The translations under genes were made by a program, and so were the position numbers. A DNA stretch of 64,000 bases from Echinarachnius parma (taxonomy: Eukaryota > Echinodermata > Echinoidea > Clypeasteroida > Echinarachniidae), in NCBI GenBank assembly GCA_037951105.1, contig JBAMJV010003816.1, positions 62,001 through 126,000 of the forward strand, written 5' to 3'. Positions within the stretch are counted from its first letter, which is position 1. Every line of letters begins with the position of its first letter. The notes beneath the pieces are model-generated. The model was not told where the DNA came from and did no database searches. It saw only the letters and a list, made by a program, of their open reading frames with translations. This document shows, piece after piece, positions 10,521 to 22,671 of this stretch.

Positions 10521-12185
10521 ATTTTTCAGGGGGGGGTGGGCACGCAAATTGGGGAACTGTAATTATTTCGTTCACGACTGCCATTAGGCTAACGCTTTCG
10601 TCATTTTTTTGTCACACTGTATTGAGGACCTCCCATATATTGCAATAATTGTACGTAACGCAATTAAAAATAATAATAAATTATACTACTTACATTTTAT
10701 CGGGGGAGTTGCCACGACGCAGTTTACAATGTTCTTGCTTCGCCCCATAGCTCCATTATAATTGCACTTTGTCCGTCTCGATGTTAGTAATTATTATAAT
10801 CATCACCAGTCAAACATGCACCATCATCCTCATCTTCATCATGGATCATTACCATCCTTTTTTTGTAATCATAATAATCATTGGCATCGCCATCTTCATA
10901 ATGATCATTCATTGTCATCCTCATCAGTTCATCATTTCCGTCATTTATCGAATCATATAAGGCGCTATATAAATCGATATTATTGTTAGTATTATTATAC
11001 TCTGTGTACATAACAATAATTACTATATTATTTTAAAATATAATACCCGGTACTCGTTTTGTATCGGGAGGGGGTGGCAGCCTTCTCACTTCTCAGTAGA
11101 CTGGGGGAGGGTACTTTGTTTCTTGAGTAGGCCTATACGCCGACGACGGAAAGTTTGGGGGCGGGGGGCTATTATTTTTAGTACATTTAAAACATTTCGG
11201 ATTGTTGAATGACGTGGGATCGGTATTGGGGCTATTGGTACAAGTAATTAGCGAACAAACTTATGTACTAGTTGCAAAATAACAAAGCAATACACACTAA
11301 TCAAATACAAACAAACAAACAAACACATGTAGCCAGTGGCGAAGGTGGTCGGACTGGTTGGGGGGGGGGGGAGGGGGGGGGGGGGAGGGGGGGGGGGCAC
11401 GAAAATTATTGGGGTACACCTGTGTATTACTATTACTTTGTTTATTTAAAAAATGTCCCCTTAATTTTATGTTTTCTATTGTTTGTTTGTTTTTTTCAGA
11501 ATTATTTACTGCATGTAGCTTATAATACATCATGTACCCAACTTGTTGATCGAGTTAAACTGATTCTAAAGGAGAACAAAGAATAACAAAAAAGTTAAAT
11601 AAACTCCAGTTATTTTTTAGAAAATCAGTCGTGAAAAACAGCAACAAAGAAATCAAAATATCTTATTCTTAATTATTATTTTATACTGAGTAATATTAAT
11701 AATCAAGCTGCAATTCAATTAAGGAAACAGGATAAAATAAACAAGCGATGCGCAAAAATCTGACTGAAAATGCATGCAGCAACAGCATAAAAAAACGATG
11801 TCAAACTAAAAACAACAAAATGCAAAAGTTAAGTAACTATAATTATAACAACAACATCAACACAAATAGGTCACATGGACGGAGATAGATCACCTGTCGC
11901 GTGCTACCTGCGTGCATGCTGCGCCGCGATGCCGTTATAAAGCACGTGAAAGCATAGCCTCGCGATCCGCTGACGGTCTTCTCAGCCGTATCTCTACCGG
12001 TTGGCCACGCTAGCGCCAGCCCTGCGCGAGCAAGCAACCTCGGCGCATCCAAAATATTGATTTAAGTCGTCCAAATGGCTTTAATGTTTATAAAAAATAC
12101 TACGGCGGACTATCGAGTGACCAGAACAAAAATGTGCAGTAAGTAACGAACCAGTTTTGTTGCAAAGTGATGCAAATTAAAGCAT

Positions 12186-12220
<35 letters not shown>

Positions 12221-12328
12221 GCCGATCATCCGATCCCGATCATCGATCCGATTTCGAAGATCGATAAAATTTTGCCGATCCGATCAAACGATCCGATCAT
12301 CAAGGTCAGTTACAGCATTATGTGATTA

Positions 12329-13616
12329 TTTTGTATAGCAGCTTTGCAGCGCGCGTGCTGTACCGTACCTAGCTGCCTAAGTTTCTGAAAAAAGTGTTCG
12401 CGCATACGGATGCACATTATATATGCAGTTTGAAAAAAAAGTACCGCGAAAGACCGAAGAAGTGTGATGGAAAATCGTTGTAAAATCTCCCAAATCACCG
12501 TAATTATAGAATGACATGTATAGCGACACACGAGATCGGTGAGTTAAAGTATTATACTAGTAGCCCTAATTTTATGTATTGTCATTTGATAGGGCTACAA
12601 ATGTCGCGCAAAGTACGAAAATATGTTGTTTTTTATGTGCAAGTCAACTGATTTTCCGTAAGTAACTTTTACTGCGGACTTACGGTGTTCTTGGCTCTCA
12701 AGGCAAAGTGTAAGTATGGGTAGCGTCTATCGCTAGAATGCCGACAGTGAACATGACAATAATAATGTCAAAAACTAAAAAGGCCATGAAAGCGATAGAT
12801 TTGTCGATCTATTCCAGGCCAAATTTGTATCATCCCGTATGAGTGACTATTAGTAAAATTAATAACATATTCTTTCACATGATTGGGAGCGTACATTTCA
12901 TTTTTTGTGTGTGAGGGTTTCCCACTACTGCCAGTATTTCCCTTTAAAGGCCTAACATTTATCAGTCTAAACAATGCCATGTCTATTGCCCAATTGCCTC
13001 TAGTATCACGCGAAATTCTACGTTTTAGGTTTGTTTACGCCAAAATCACCGCGGCAAGGCAAGTTCATATGCCTGTGACAAAACTCATGTGCGTGTGGCA
13101 TGTTGCGTTTTATCCACAGCGTTCCCGCATGCGGCCAAACAAATATTTCGCTGAGACATATACGCACACTAAAGTACATACGAAATACCACTCTGCGTAC
13201 AGTTAAGACAAAATAAACGACACGTAGAAAATAGAAATACAGAACAAGATTAAATGAATGGGAAAATTGGAATTGCCAGATGCATAATGCAAGATAGAAT
13301 GACAAATCATGTCGATGAATGTAAGAAACATTTAAACGTGAAAAATGATACACAATCAAAGTACCTCACCAATGCCAAATAAAAAGGAGTATTACCACGT
13401 ACCAGTTGTTTTATGTTGAGATTTTCCCCGAGTCCAACGGCGCCACCTCATACCTCAACCGCGGCGTCACATGTAAACACAAACAACATGCGACTGAACT
13501 TGCTACCTTCTTGACTTGAGCTGCCCTGGCATAAATATACTTTTATTATAATTTATTTGTGTATTCCTAGAGTGAATGAATCTTTGGCAAGTATTTGTCT
13601 GTTTCCACATTTGAAT
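12329..13616. promoter_or_regulatory. Region upstream of GTPBP10
   Basis: No protein-coding exon recognised. The last 200 bases, with a short CpG-containing stretch near 13430-13480, are the likely promoter and 5' leader of GTPBP10. No TATA box is evident. Confidence 0.35.
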
Positions 13617-16600
13617 ATGGTACAGTTGACACGTATTCTGCTAGCCCTTGGAAGGGATAAATCTCGTGTAAGTATATCATCTTCTCTGTAATTTTACTTG
13701 TTTTCAGTCCCACATGTTGATAATGCTGTAAGTTGTAACTGGATTCAGATTGTAATTAGATTTTAGAGACTATTTATGATACATTGTAGATGTGTATGGG
13801 CATTATGGCATGCTATACACTTACAGCAGTGTTAGATTACAATATTCATGATATTGCAGTACTTTGAAAGTTTTCCTTTGTTTGAACTTTTTGTTCAAAA
13901 GCCAAAAGCCAAAACAAAAATAACTGATTGGTTCAACTTCAAACTCAAAGAGAAAAAGATCTGTTGAAGTCAGAGACAGAGCAACACACACACAGCTTGT
14001 GCTTATTTCGAGCACTGCCTATTCTATTGTGACTTGTCTCTTGAAAATCTTGAACTTTAAATTGTCTTTATTCTTTTGCCATTCATGATTCAGACGGGAA
14101 GAATTCGACACAACTTTGTCGACCAGGTGCGTGTATACGCCCGCGGAGGAGGAGGGGGCCAGGGGCACCCCAAATTTGGGGGATTTGGGGGTCAAGGGGG
14201 TGGCGTTTACATCCAAGCGGTGGACGGCGTCTCAAGTCTGAAAAACGTGAAATCCTCCAAGCAGCAGCAGCGCTTTGTGGCCGGGCAGGGAGATAATAGC
14301 AAGTGAGCACTATTTGAGATTTCTTTCATCATATTTTGTATGTTTGCTTATGTTTACTCTTTGGGGCGTCACATATGACTCATCCCTGAAAATGGATAAA
14401 CATGTTTCTTCACTATGTCGTGGACTCCATTTTCAGCTCTCCAACATATCCCGCATACGACCATATATCACCCAACAAGCATGTGAGCATGCTACCCGAG
14501 CCCTCATTTCATCCAAACTCGATTACGCCAACTCACTCCTACATGGTATCCGATCAAGCGACATGCAACGTCTTCAGCGAGTACAAAACCGTGCAGCAAA
14601 ACTCATTTTTAAGGTTAAGAAATACGAACATGTTACCCCTCTGTTAAATGAATTACATTGGCTCCCCATCAGTAAACGTGTATTGTTCAAAATTGTAACC
14701 ATCGTATTTAAATGCCTTCAAAATAACACCCCTAGCTATCTTCGCTCTCTCCTATCATTTCGTAATTCTAGACCTGGTCTTCACTCAAACTCCGACATTA
14801 CAATGCTCCAAATTCCTAGATCCCATTCTAAATCCGGCGACAACTCATTTTTTATGTATGCTCCACGTATGTGGAATGATCTCCCTCTCTCTATCCGACT
14901 AGCACCCTCATTAGATTCCTTCAAAAAACTACTTAAGACCCACTTGTTTGATAAGTAAATATGCAGCAATCTTTTATGCATATTTGCATGTTTATTTTTG
15001 TGTTATGTATTCAGTTGTATTTCATGTATTTAATGTATTATAATGTATTTAATTCCCTAAATGTAAAGCGCTATGAAACATGTTTGTATTTAGCGCTATA
15101 TAAGAAATAGTATTGTATTGTATTGTATCTTGTAATATAAGTTGCCCATAGCAAGACGAAAATAATGGATGCTCCAGGCAATTGCGTGATTGAAGCATCC
15201 ACTCTTTTTGTCATGCCATGGCCATGGGCATGTCTTGGTAGAGGATGCCATTTTGGGGATCATGGCTTTAATTCTCTTATTAGTCATTCATTCATACTTC
15301 ATTCTCATCAGTTTCAAATGATTTGTCCCTTCTCCCTCTCTTTATTTATTCCCTCTCCTATGAATTTCAGCTTTTGTCTTGATTAAATTTGAATTGAAAC
15401 TTGAATCTTCTTTCTTTTGCAATGTGTTGTTTATTGACATTGTGACATTAATATATAAGAGGAATTATTTGTATGTATATATTTTGTATCACATTGCAAA
15501 CATTTACCTCCAAAATTGTATTATTTTATTTCCTTTCCAGATCAAGAATTCTACAAGGATCAAATGGAAAAGATGTCATCATTAAGGTTCCAGCAGGTGT
15601 TTGTGTGACGGATGACGAGAACGGAGTATTAGGTATGAACTTCAACAAATAAATTCATATCTCACTAACTAATTGAACATTCCAAATGTTGGCGAACCCC
15701 ATAGTTGATTCAATGAAATTACACAAAGGAAAGTTGATTAACACCTCGTCAGGGGCTTGAAACCAGCAGAATCACCACGTTGAGGTAATTGGAATCATTT
15801 ACTCTAACTCATCAATATCATTACTAGAATAATGTATATAATTTTAACATGTGTCACAGAGCACACATAACTACTTTAGATTTTATTGGTAAATTGATTC
15901 ATTAATTCATTGTTACAAGTATGCAAACTCAAATCAGTGCAAAATCAAGATAACAAGGAGATCGCTTGATTGACTGACTGATGGACAGATGGATGCTAGA
16001 TGGATGGATGGATATATCTTATTCTAGATGGATCAAATCTTATTAAAGGGACTTCAGTAACATTGTCCAAATCCTCAAAACTTACTTGGAACTCTAGTGG
16101 TTCTCTCATACCTTATCATATTCATGTACTAACGACAAAAGCACGGGACAGGTTTCGGTTTTTCAAATTTCCATTTCGTTCAAAAGATTTTACGATTGAA
16201 GTGTTCAGATATGAAATTGTCTACGGGATATTTTCATGCCATGCACAAAGTAAGTACAATGAGTTAGTGAATATCACTTTTCATTTTTGCTCATATCACA
16301 GCAAAAAAACATCCAATTAACGGGAAATGTTCACACATTACTTTGTAGACATATCAGATCATTGAATACACATTTTATTAATCATTCATCACTGTTTGCA
16401 CTTGCCAACAAAGTTACTAGATCCCTTTAAACTTAAAGCATTGGAAAGTGTGATGATAATTGATTAAAGTTGCAATCTTCAGTTCAAATATTTCATTTCC
16501 CATAAAATGAATGTATGGCAAATACTATTTTTCAGCTGATCTGAACACGGTTGGTGATAAGATCCTAGTCGCTGGAGGAGGCGAGGGAGGGAACCAGTCT

Positions 16601-19600
16601 AACCAATGGAGTGGCGCCAAAGGCACGAGGGGTAACTTCAAGCTCATCCTCAAACTCATTGCTGATGTTGGCTTTGTTGGGTGAGACTATGTCATTTATT
16701 AACTTTGTAAAAATTCAACCACATTTGGAGCTTTCACACTTCTCTTGTACCTCGCTGTTTGGCTTATGGTAACAGAAGAATGAAATGGGTTTAAATTTAT
16801 CAAATATCTCCCTAATTATGGAGATATTTAAGATTTAATTTGAAAGCATCTGTAGACGCTTTCAATCGCAGTCAAGAGTATAGGCAAACATTATTCTTAG
16901 AACTATGAAAATCTCACATTATTATTCTCAAAAATCTTACAATGATTTTGGTATATGATTGAAGTCTCAAATAGTATATTTGGGATAAAATATATAAAGT
17001 TAATGGATCACTTTAAATATATACGAGAAGATGTTCAAGTATTCAAATGCAGCAGAAATTTCCATTGTAGTATATCAATGGACAAACTGCACTTATCCAT
17101 ATAATTTTAGTACACCTTTTCACTGGTGTATTACTTTACTATTTTCAAGTTGTGTGTTGAACCTCAATTTTAATTTGTAGAATATACATTCAGAATCCTC
17201 TGTGCAGTTGAATATACTGTAGGAAGTTAATTTAAGAATAATAATAAACGATTATTATTATTATAATAATAAACGATTATTATAATATTAAACGATTATT
17301 ATAATAATAAACCATTATTATAATAATAAACGATAATTATACCTGTCATTCACATGACAGGTATACATTTCCTTTTTATACACAAAATTGTCAGATTAGA
17401 AAACAAAATGATGATAAATTTGTATTGTCTTTTGATTGAAGTTTCCCAAATGCAGGAAAGTCCACTCTTCTGAAGGCAGTCTCCCGAACTGCACCAAAGA
17501 TTGCAGATTACCCATGTGAGTACCACTCAGACAATACAACTGTTGACATGATAAGGCATGTATTGTCTATGTACTGTGTATGACCAGGGGGGTGTTTCAC
17601 AAAGATCCTTTAGTTGATCTTAGCACTAAGATGGTCTTAAATATTATGGAAAGCCATTAGTGTCTTGAAACATTTTTATAAAAGTTATGTTGAAATGCAT
17701 AAAATGTTGATTCAAATCATATTTTCTAATTATCAAAGAGATTTCATGAATTTTATGTGAAGATTATGAATCTCTTTGATAATTAGAAAATATATGTGAT
17801 TTGAATCAACATTTTATGCATAACTTTTTACATATACATAACTTTTATAAAACTGTTTCAAGACACTAATGGCTTTCCATAATATTTAAGACCATCTTAG
17901 TGCTAAGATCAACTTAGGATCTTTGTGAAACATCCCCCTGGAAAGTGTGTGAATGGTCATACTGCCTAGTATGACCAGTTACATTAGTGTTTGTTGTTTT
18001 TCTTTACATGTTTTTGGTCCTACTAAAACTATTCTCTTTCGTATATAAGAAAATTATATTTGGGTTTTTGTTCCCTTTGATAATTTGTATGCACTTGATG
18101 GATAAGCCTAATCTTATCTTACCCATACTCTCATTTTTCTGCAGTCACAACCATAAGGCCGCAAGTTGGCATAGTCGAGTATGAGGACAAAAGACAGGTA
18201 TGTAATATGAAAGAGAAGTTATGCAGCAAATAACTTGTCTTGTATATTATGTTTATTGCATATATGAATCGATCTAGTAAATACTTTTTTTGTTTTTCCA
18301 TTTTATCTTAAACAGCTGTAGCATAACTTGTTGTTTTAGAATTTTCTTACAGGTTTTTGGTTAGGATAAACAAAGAATAATGGATAGATGGCATCTCACT
18401 GTGTTTTTGTGTAAGATTCCGAATTGAATTAGACATGTTGGCAGTTCTGGGGGGCGGTGCATAAAGAGTTGCGATTAAAGGCAAGTCAGAAAATATGTGC
18501 ATTTGAGGCGATCAGATGTGCACATTTAGGAGCACAACTCTAATATGCAATGCTCAAAGTTAGCACAGGCCAATACAACATTAGCTTTGGGCCACCAAAT
18601 TTCATTGATGCTTAATTCCACTGGCCCTTATGGGCAACAAAATATAACATAATTTTTTATATTTTGCTATGTTTGAGGCCACCAGATTCAAGTTTCAGGC
18701 CAATATAATTTTTAATAATTTGTTTTTACTTGCCTGACTTGGCCACACTGATCAAAGGTTAATTTCTACCATTGCTTTCCCATCTACAAATTTTAGATCA
18801 GTATGGCTGACTTACCTGGGCTGATAGAGGGCTCACATCTAAACCGTGGCATGGGCCACAAGTTTCTGCGACACGTCGAGCGCACCAAGCTGCTACTGTT
18901 TGTCGTCGACGTTCACGGCTTCCAGCTCACCCCGCGCCAGGTCTTCCGGACAGCACACGAGACGATACACTTATTAAACAAGGTATGTTATATCAAATTT
19001 ACCAGAGGATTGTTTCACAAAGCTTCTAAGTGGGACTTTGAATTATTGAAAGCTGTTGGTTGTTATGTTTGTATTTTTGTAAAATAGTTTTAACAAACTT
19101 CATAAAATTTGATTAACAATCATCATTTTTATCAAGGAGATTTAAGGTTCTTGATGTAGAATTTCTTAAAGACTCATATTTTCAGTTTAGTTTATGAATA
19201 TTTTGAATGTTTGACTTATCCTTAGGAACTGGAGCTGTACAAGCCGGAGCTGGTGCAGAAGCCAGCCATCTTGGCTCTGAACAAGATGGACATGGAGGGA
19301 GCAGACGAGAGACTCCAGGAAACAAGGGAACTCCTAGAAAGAGGTCAGCTTAAAAACATTTGCTTCATTATTAGTTTTTTCTTGAGCCAACACATTTGTC
19401 AAACCCTAATCAAGACCCAAATGCTGTCCCTTGCCCTAACCCTAATCATGAACAACGTAGACATGGAGAAGAGAGACTGCAGGAAACAAGGGATCTTCTA
19501 GAAAGAGGTTAGCTTCCTAAGGTTCCATTTCATTTTCTCTGATGACAACTGATCTGCTGTTAATTTTTGCTTGAACTTTTGCTCCAGCAACAATGGCTAC

Positions 19601-21115
19601 GTTATTAGTTGTTGTTTTTTCATGAACCACAATGTTTTCAAATGCTAATCAATACCCAGATTGCTTTCACTTGCCCTAACCCTAATCCTGAACAAGGTCG
19701 ACATGGAGGGAGCAGAGGAGAGACTCCAGGAAACGTGGGATCTCCTAGAAAGAGGTGAGCTTGAAAAAGGTACTACAATGTATGCTCTGGTGACGATACA
19801 TCTGCTGTCAATGTTTTCATAAACCCAACAAAGAACAAGGTTGACATGGAGGGAGCAGTAGAGAGACTACAGGGAATGGGGGATCTCCTAAAAAGAGGTT
19901 AGCTTGCTAAGGTTCCATTTCATTTGCTCTGATGACAACTGATCTGCTGTTAATTTCTTTCATAAACCAACAAAGATTTCTAACCCTTATCAATACCCAA
20001 ATGCTGTCCCTTGCCCTAACCCTAATCCTGAACAAGGTAGACATGGAGGGAGCAGAAGAGAGACTCCAGGAAACGAGGGATCTCCTAGATAGAGGATAGC
20101 TTGAAAACTTTTGATCCAGCAACAATTGCTACATTATGAGTTGTTGATTTTCATGAACCACAATGTTTTCAAACCCTAATCAATACCCAAATGCTGCCAC
20201 TTACCCTAACCCTAGTCCTGAAAACCAATTGTCTAGCTTGCTTTTTGCTTTGGTCAAGGCGAATTCACTGCGTTATTTGTATTAATTCTTACCATATCTT
20301 TTATATTTTGAATATATCTTTTATATACAGGCTGACTCATCCATTTTGAGGACATTATCCCGATTTTCTACAAAGCACCAATTATATATCTTGTTATGCA
20401 GGTCAAGGGATATTGAATGTGTTATATATTCTTAGTATACCTTTTTTAAATGGTGCTTCAGATTGAGATAGAATACCCCTTACACCCAGTCCAGATGAAG
20501 ATGGAAAAACTAGCTGATGATATGATCACAAGAGGACCCATCCATTTTAAGGGCATTATCCAGATTTCAGCGAAGCGCCAATCGTATATCTTGTATTGTC
20601 AGGTCAAGGCAAATTTACCGCATTATTTTATGTAATCTTACTTCTGGTATTCCTCTTTACAGATGCTGTTTTGGATACTGGAAGAATACCCCTTCCAACC
20701 AGTGCGGAAGAGGAAGAAAAAACCAGCCACCGATCTTGTTATGAGCGGACCCATCCATTTTGAAAACATCCCGATTTCTGCAAAGCACCAACTAAACATC
20801 ATGTTTTCTTGGCAATTTTAAGGAAAATTCTTTGTTTAATATCATTTATTCTTAGTATTCCTTTTTTTGAATGCTGCATTAGATGCTGGACAAATACCAC
20901 TTCTTACCAGTGCGGAGGAGGAGGAGGAAAAACCAGCCACCGATCTTGTCACGAGCGGACCCATCCATTTTGAGGACATCATCCCGATTTCGGCGAAGCA
21001 TGGAGAGGGATTGGACCGACTCTGTCAGAGAGTACGAGAGGTCATCGACGAACATTATGAGCGAGAAAGAACTGATGATAACGACAGAGATAGTGTTGCT
21101 ATTGCAACGAGATAA
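13617..21115 (+). CDS. GTPBP10: GTPBP10, Obg-family GTPase, nine exons
   Basis: Mitochondrial Obg-type GTPase that binds the large ribosomal subunit during late assembly (known of human GTPBP10). Exons: 13617-13667, 14094-14302, 15541-15632, 16536-16680, 17442-17515, 18145-18197, 18797-18982, 19226-19343, 20883-21115. All junctions are GT-AG, phases agree, and the sum is 387 codons including stop, matching human GTPBP10 (387 aa) closely. The glycine-rich Obg fold fills exons 2-4 (residues ~18-160). G motifs: GFPNAGKST 166-174, switch I FTT 191-193, DLPG 213-216, NKMD 289-292, SAK 346-348. [11 protein letters not shown] and [14 protein letters not shown] are diagnostic of GTPBP10 over MTG2. 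The start ATG is the only one upstream of the Obg fold with a proper donor (CGT|GTAAGT). An earlier acceptor near 20855 could add a few residues to the last exon. Introns hold a LINE, MITEs and exon copies. Confidence 0.93.
14362..15128 (+). mobile_element. 5'-truncated CR1/L2-like LINE in GTPBP10 intron 2
   Basis: An open frame of about 198 codons ends at 14958 and encodes the C-terminal end of a non-LTR reverse transcriptase: [58 protein letters not shown] and a final [10 protein letters not shown]. The polymerase catalytic core is missing (5' truncation just after the donor of exon 2). The 3' UTR carries AAAGCGCTATGAAAC and GCGCTATATAAGAA and ends in a (GTATT)n tail at 15106-15128, as in CR1/L2-type elements. 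The frame is uninterrupted, so the insertion is fairly young. Confidence 0.85.
16047..16426. repeat. TTAA-type MITE family B copy 2
   Basis: TTAA flanks at 16043-16046 and 16427-16430, ends AGGGAC / ATCCCT, collinear with the copy at 1555. It lies in GTPBP10 intron 3. Confidence 0.8.
16703..16885. repeat. Dispersed repeat M copy 1
   Basis: Reverse-complement match to about 24765-24935, including CACTTCTCTTGTACCTCG, GGCTTATGGTAACAGAAGAA and a stretch with GTAGACGCTTTC. It lies in GTPBP10 intron 4. Confidence 0.7.
17225..17343. repeat. AT-rich ~25-bp tandem repeat
   Basis: Unit TAATAATAAACGATTATTA repeats about five times with small length changes. It lies in GTPBP10 intron 4. Confidence 0.85.
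17584..17941. repeat. 358-bp palindromic MITE in GTPBP10 intron 5
   Basis: Ends CCAGGGGGGTGTTTCAC / GTGAAACATCCCCCTGG. The two arms stay complementary nearly to the centre (for example TCTAATTATCAAAGAGATT against AATCTCTTTGATAATTAGA), so it is an almost complete fold-back. In the transcript it would form a long hairpin. Confidence 0.85.
18540..18765. repeat. Dispersed repeat L copy 1 (GGCCAC-type)
   Basis: Blocks such as TTAGCACAGGCCAATA and TTTTTACTTGCCTGACTTGG recur at 62030-62232, with a part at 47190-47265. It lies in GTPBP10 intron 6. A partial family A MITE lies just upstream (18448-18500). Confidence 0.55.
19447..20095 (+). pseudogene. Four decayed tandem copies of GTPBP10 exon 8
   Basis: The 3' half of exon 8 (NKMD motif to donor) is repeated at about 19447-19510, 19687-19755, 19831-19897 and 20027-20095, after the true exon at 19226-19343. 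Copy 3 is the best: it reads [20 protein letters not shown] to a GTGAGC donor in frame. Copy 2 is frameshifted, copy 4 is diverged and copy 5 has lost the donor. In most copies the exon's 5' part is replaced by CCCTAACCCTAATC-type sequence, and no good acceptor is evident. A sixth fragment lies near 20160-20225. Confidence 0.9.
20331..20800 (+). pseudogene. Three decayed copies of the GTPBP10 last exon
   Basis: The block CCCATCCATTTTGAGGACAT of the true last exon (20883-21115) recurs with changes at about 20338, 20538 and 20748 (spacing about 200-220 bp). The copy at 20663 keeps a perfect TTTACAG acceptor and reads [19 protein letters not shown] before a one-base insertion shifts the frame. 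The copy at 20482 meets a stop at its second codon. The copy at 20331 is truncated. Confidence 0.9.
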
Positions 21116-21194
21116 TCGTGTTTTGATATTGCAACGAGTCATGTGTAATCACTTTAAAAGAGGAGTTATTTTTTATTGGAATACTTTTTTTCTG

Positions 21195-21650
21195 CGCATG
21201 GAAAGAGAAGAGGAACGGGATGTAAGCGAAGAAAGAACTGATGATAACAACAAAGATAGTATTGCTATGTCAACTGGATAGTCATGATTTCATATGGCAA
21301 CAGTTTGAGTGTGGTCTTTTTAATAGAGGAGTTATCTTTATTGCAGAACTTCTTTTTCTGCACACTGAAGGAGAAAAAAAAGAGCTTTGTCAATAGAGTT
21401 CTAGAAATGATCTATGAACATTCCGAGTGAGAAAGAAAGAAGCGATGATGACTACAGAAATAGTCATGTTAGAGCTAGCAAAGAGTCACGTGTGATCACT
21501 TAGAGGAGTTATCTTTATGGCAGGACTTCTTTTTCTGGACAGTGAGGAGGAAGAAGACCAACTTTGTCAGAGTGTATGGGACATTATCAACATATATTAC
21601 GAGCAAGAAAGAACTGATTCAGTGTTGGTATAGCAAAGAGATCATTGGTG
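21195..21650 (+). pseudogene. Three tandem copies of the GTPBP10 3' end
   Basis: The sequence encoding the acidic C-terminus (ERTDDN...) plus the adjoining 3' UTR (GAGGAGTTATCTTTAT, CTTCTTTTTCTG) repeats with a period of about 160-170 bp at roughly 21225, 21420 and 21600. The first copy still reads ERTDDNNKDSIAMSTG and stop. These lie after the true stop and are probably 3' UTR. Confidence 0.8.
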
Positions 21651-21981
21651 AATCTGGGGCTTATAGCAATAAGGATTTGGAACACACACACTAAACCATG
21701 TATAGAATGTATAGACGTAGCTATGTCAAATGTTTGTAGATGGAAACACAATGCAGAACAAATTTTGCCTAATATCACTTCGGTATGGCTGTTATTGGCT
21801 GGTTTGGCTGGTTTGCTCCCCAAAGACTTGAGATGGTGTACAATATCAGTCGCCCTGATCACTTTTCCTGGAACTTCTTAAGGTGATTTAAATTGAGTCT
21901 GCGATGAAAAAAAAGGTTTTGCCCATCCTAGTGCAGTTTCATTTGTTATAAAAGGGAACCAACTCCCCAACATAATTTTCT

Positions 21982-22060
21982 AATAAATTAAATAGAATAG
22001 TTTTAGTAGTCCATTCCACAAAAAAGTTGTTTGTGAATAGAATTGAAGCATTCAAATAAA
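21982..22060 (+). terminator. GTPBP10: Candidate poly(A) signals for GTPBP10
   Basis: AATAAA at 21982-21987 and again at 22055-22060, about 0.9 kb after the stop codon, beyond the duplicated 3' tails. No transcript evidence is available, and AT-rich DNA gives such hexamers by chance. Confidence 0.35.
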
Positions 22061-22119
22061 CAAAAATTGAAGCAATCAAAAACTTTTGTCTTTTATGGCC
22101 CTATTAAGTTCAGTAAGTT

Positions 22120-22432
22120 TGGGTGATTAATTTGCATTGTTTATGAGTTATACAACCCTTTGTAAGATCTTGCACATAATGTATACAGTGAAACCTTGTT
22201 AAAAACGAGCACGTTGGGTCTATTAAATTTACCTTGTTATATCAGATATATTGTTGCAGTGTATTGTTGTATCAGGGCTTAAAAATAATAAAAACCTGGA
22301 CCTGTGAAATTACCTCGCTATATCACGTACCTCGCTATAACGGAGCTACATGTAGTTATAAAGAGGTTCCACTGTATCAAAAAATGGTACTAAAGAAATA
22401 GGCATGTGTTGTTCTTTGTGTGGTGGTACCCT
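22120..22432. repeat. TTAA-type MITE family E, right part
   Basis: Matches the right half of the element at 29350 (GTTTATGAATTACACAACCC-like block and GTGTTGTTCTTTG...GGTGGTACCCT), ending before TTAA at 22433-22436. Split by the pogo-like insertion at 22186-22374. Confidence 0.7.
22186..22374. repeat. pogo/Tigger-like MITE, 189 bp, TA target
   Basis: Begins CAGTGAAACCTTGTTA and ends AGAGGTTCCACTG, which reads CAGTGGAACCTCT on the other strand. Flanked by TA at 22184-22185 and 22375-22376. CAGT ends with TA duplication fit the Tc1/mariner pogo branch. It is inserted in a family E MITE. Confidence 0.85.
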
Positions 22433-22520
22433 TTAAGTGTGAATTAAGCTGGATTTGGATTCCAGAATTAGTAAATAAATGGAAATGATCATACATATTT
22501 TGTGTTTTTTTTATAACTAT

Positions 22521-22671
22521 GGGCCTCGTTGCAGAAAGAGATCAATCGATTGTAAGTTACAAATTGATTGTATGTCAGATCATGTGATCTGATTGGTTGA
22601 AATGCGCAAATTTTCTGACTTACAATTAATTGTAACTTACAATCGATTGTATCTCTTTCTGCAACGGGGCT
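22521..22671. repeat. MITE family A copy 2
   Basis: Ends GGGCCTCGTTGCAGAAAGAG and CTCTTTCTGCAACGGGGC are near-perfect inverted repeats around an AATTGATTGTA-rich palindrome. This is the best-preserved copy in the window. Confidence 0.85.

Larger units (their letters stand above)
8650..12320. mobile_element. Non-autonomous hAT-like transposon, 3.7 kb
   Basis: Perfect 8-bp direct repeats TGTGATTA sit at 8642-8649 and 12321-12328. The ends inside them are inverted: TAACGCTGTAACCG on the left against TAATGCTGTAACTG read from the right, followed on both sides by GATC/CGATC-rich subterminal DNA. An 8-bp duplication is the hAT hallmark. No transposase-like reading frame is visible, so it would depend on an enzyme made elsewhere. 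It contains a 3-4 copy tandem array, hairpins, poly-C/poly-G runs (9668-9690, 11346-11398), a GC-rich block near 9035-9095 and a T30 run at 12187-12216. Confidence 0.85.

Noticed and set aside
19430-20220. CCCTAACCCTAA strings resembling telomere repeats
   Set aside because: Only two hexamers per site, recurring because each belongs to a copied exon 8 block, so not an interstitial telomere.
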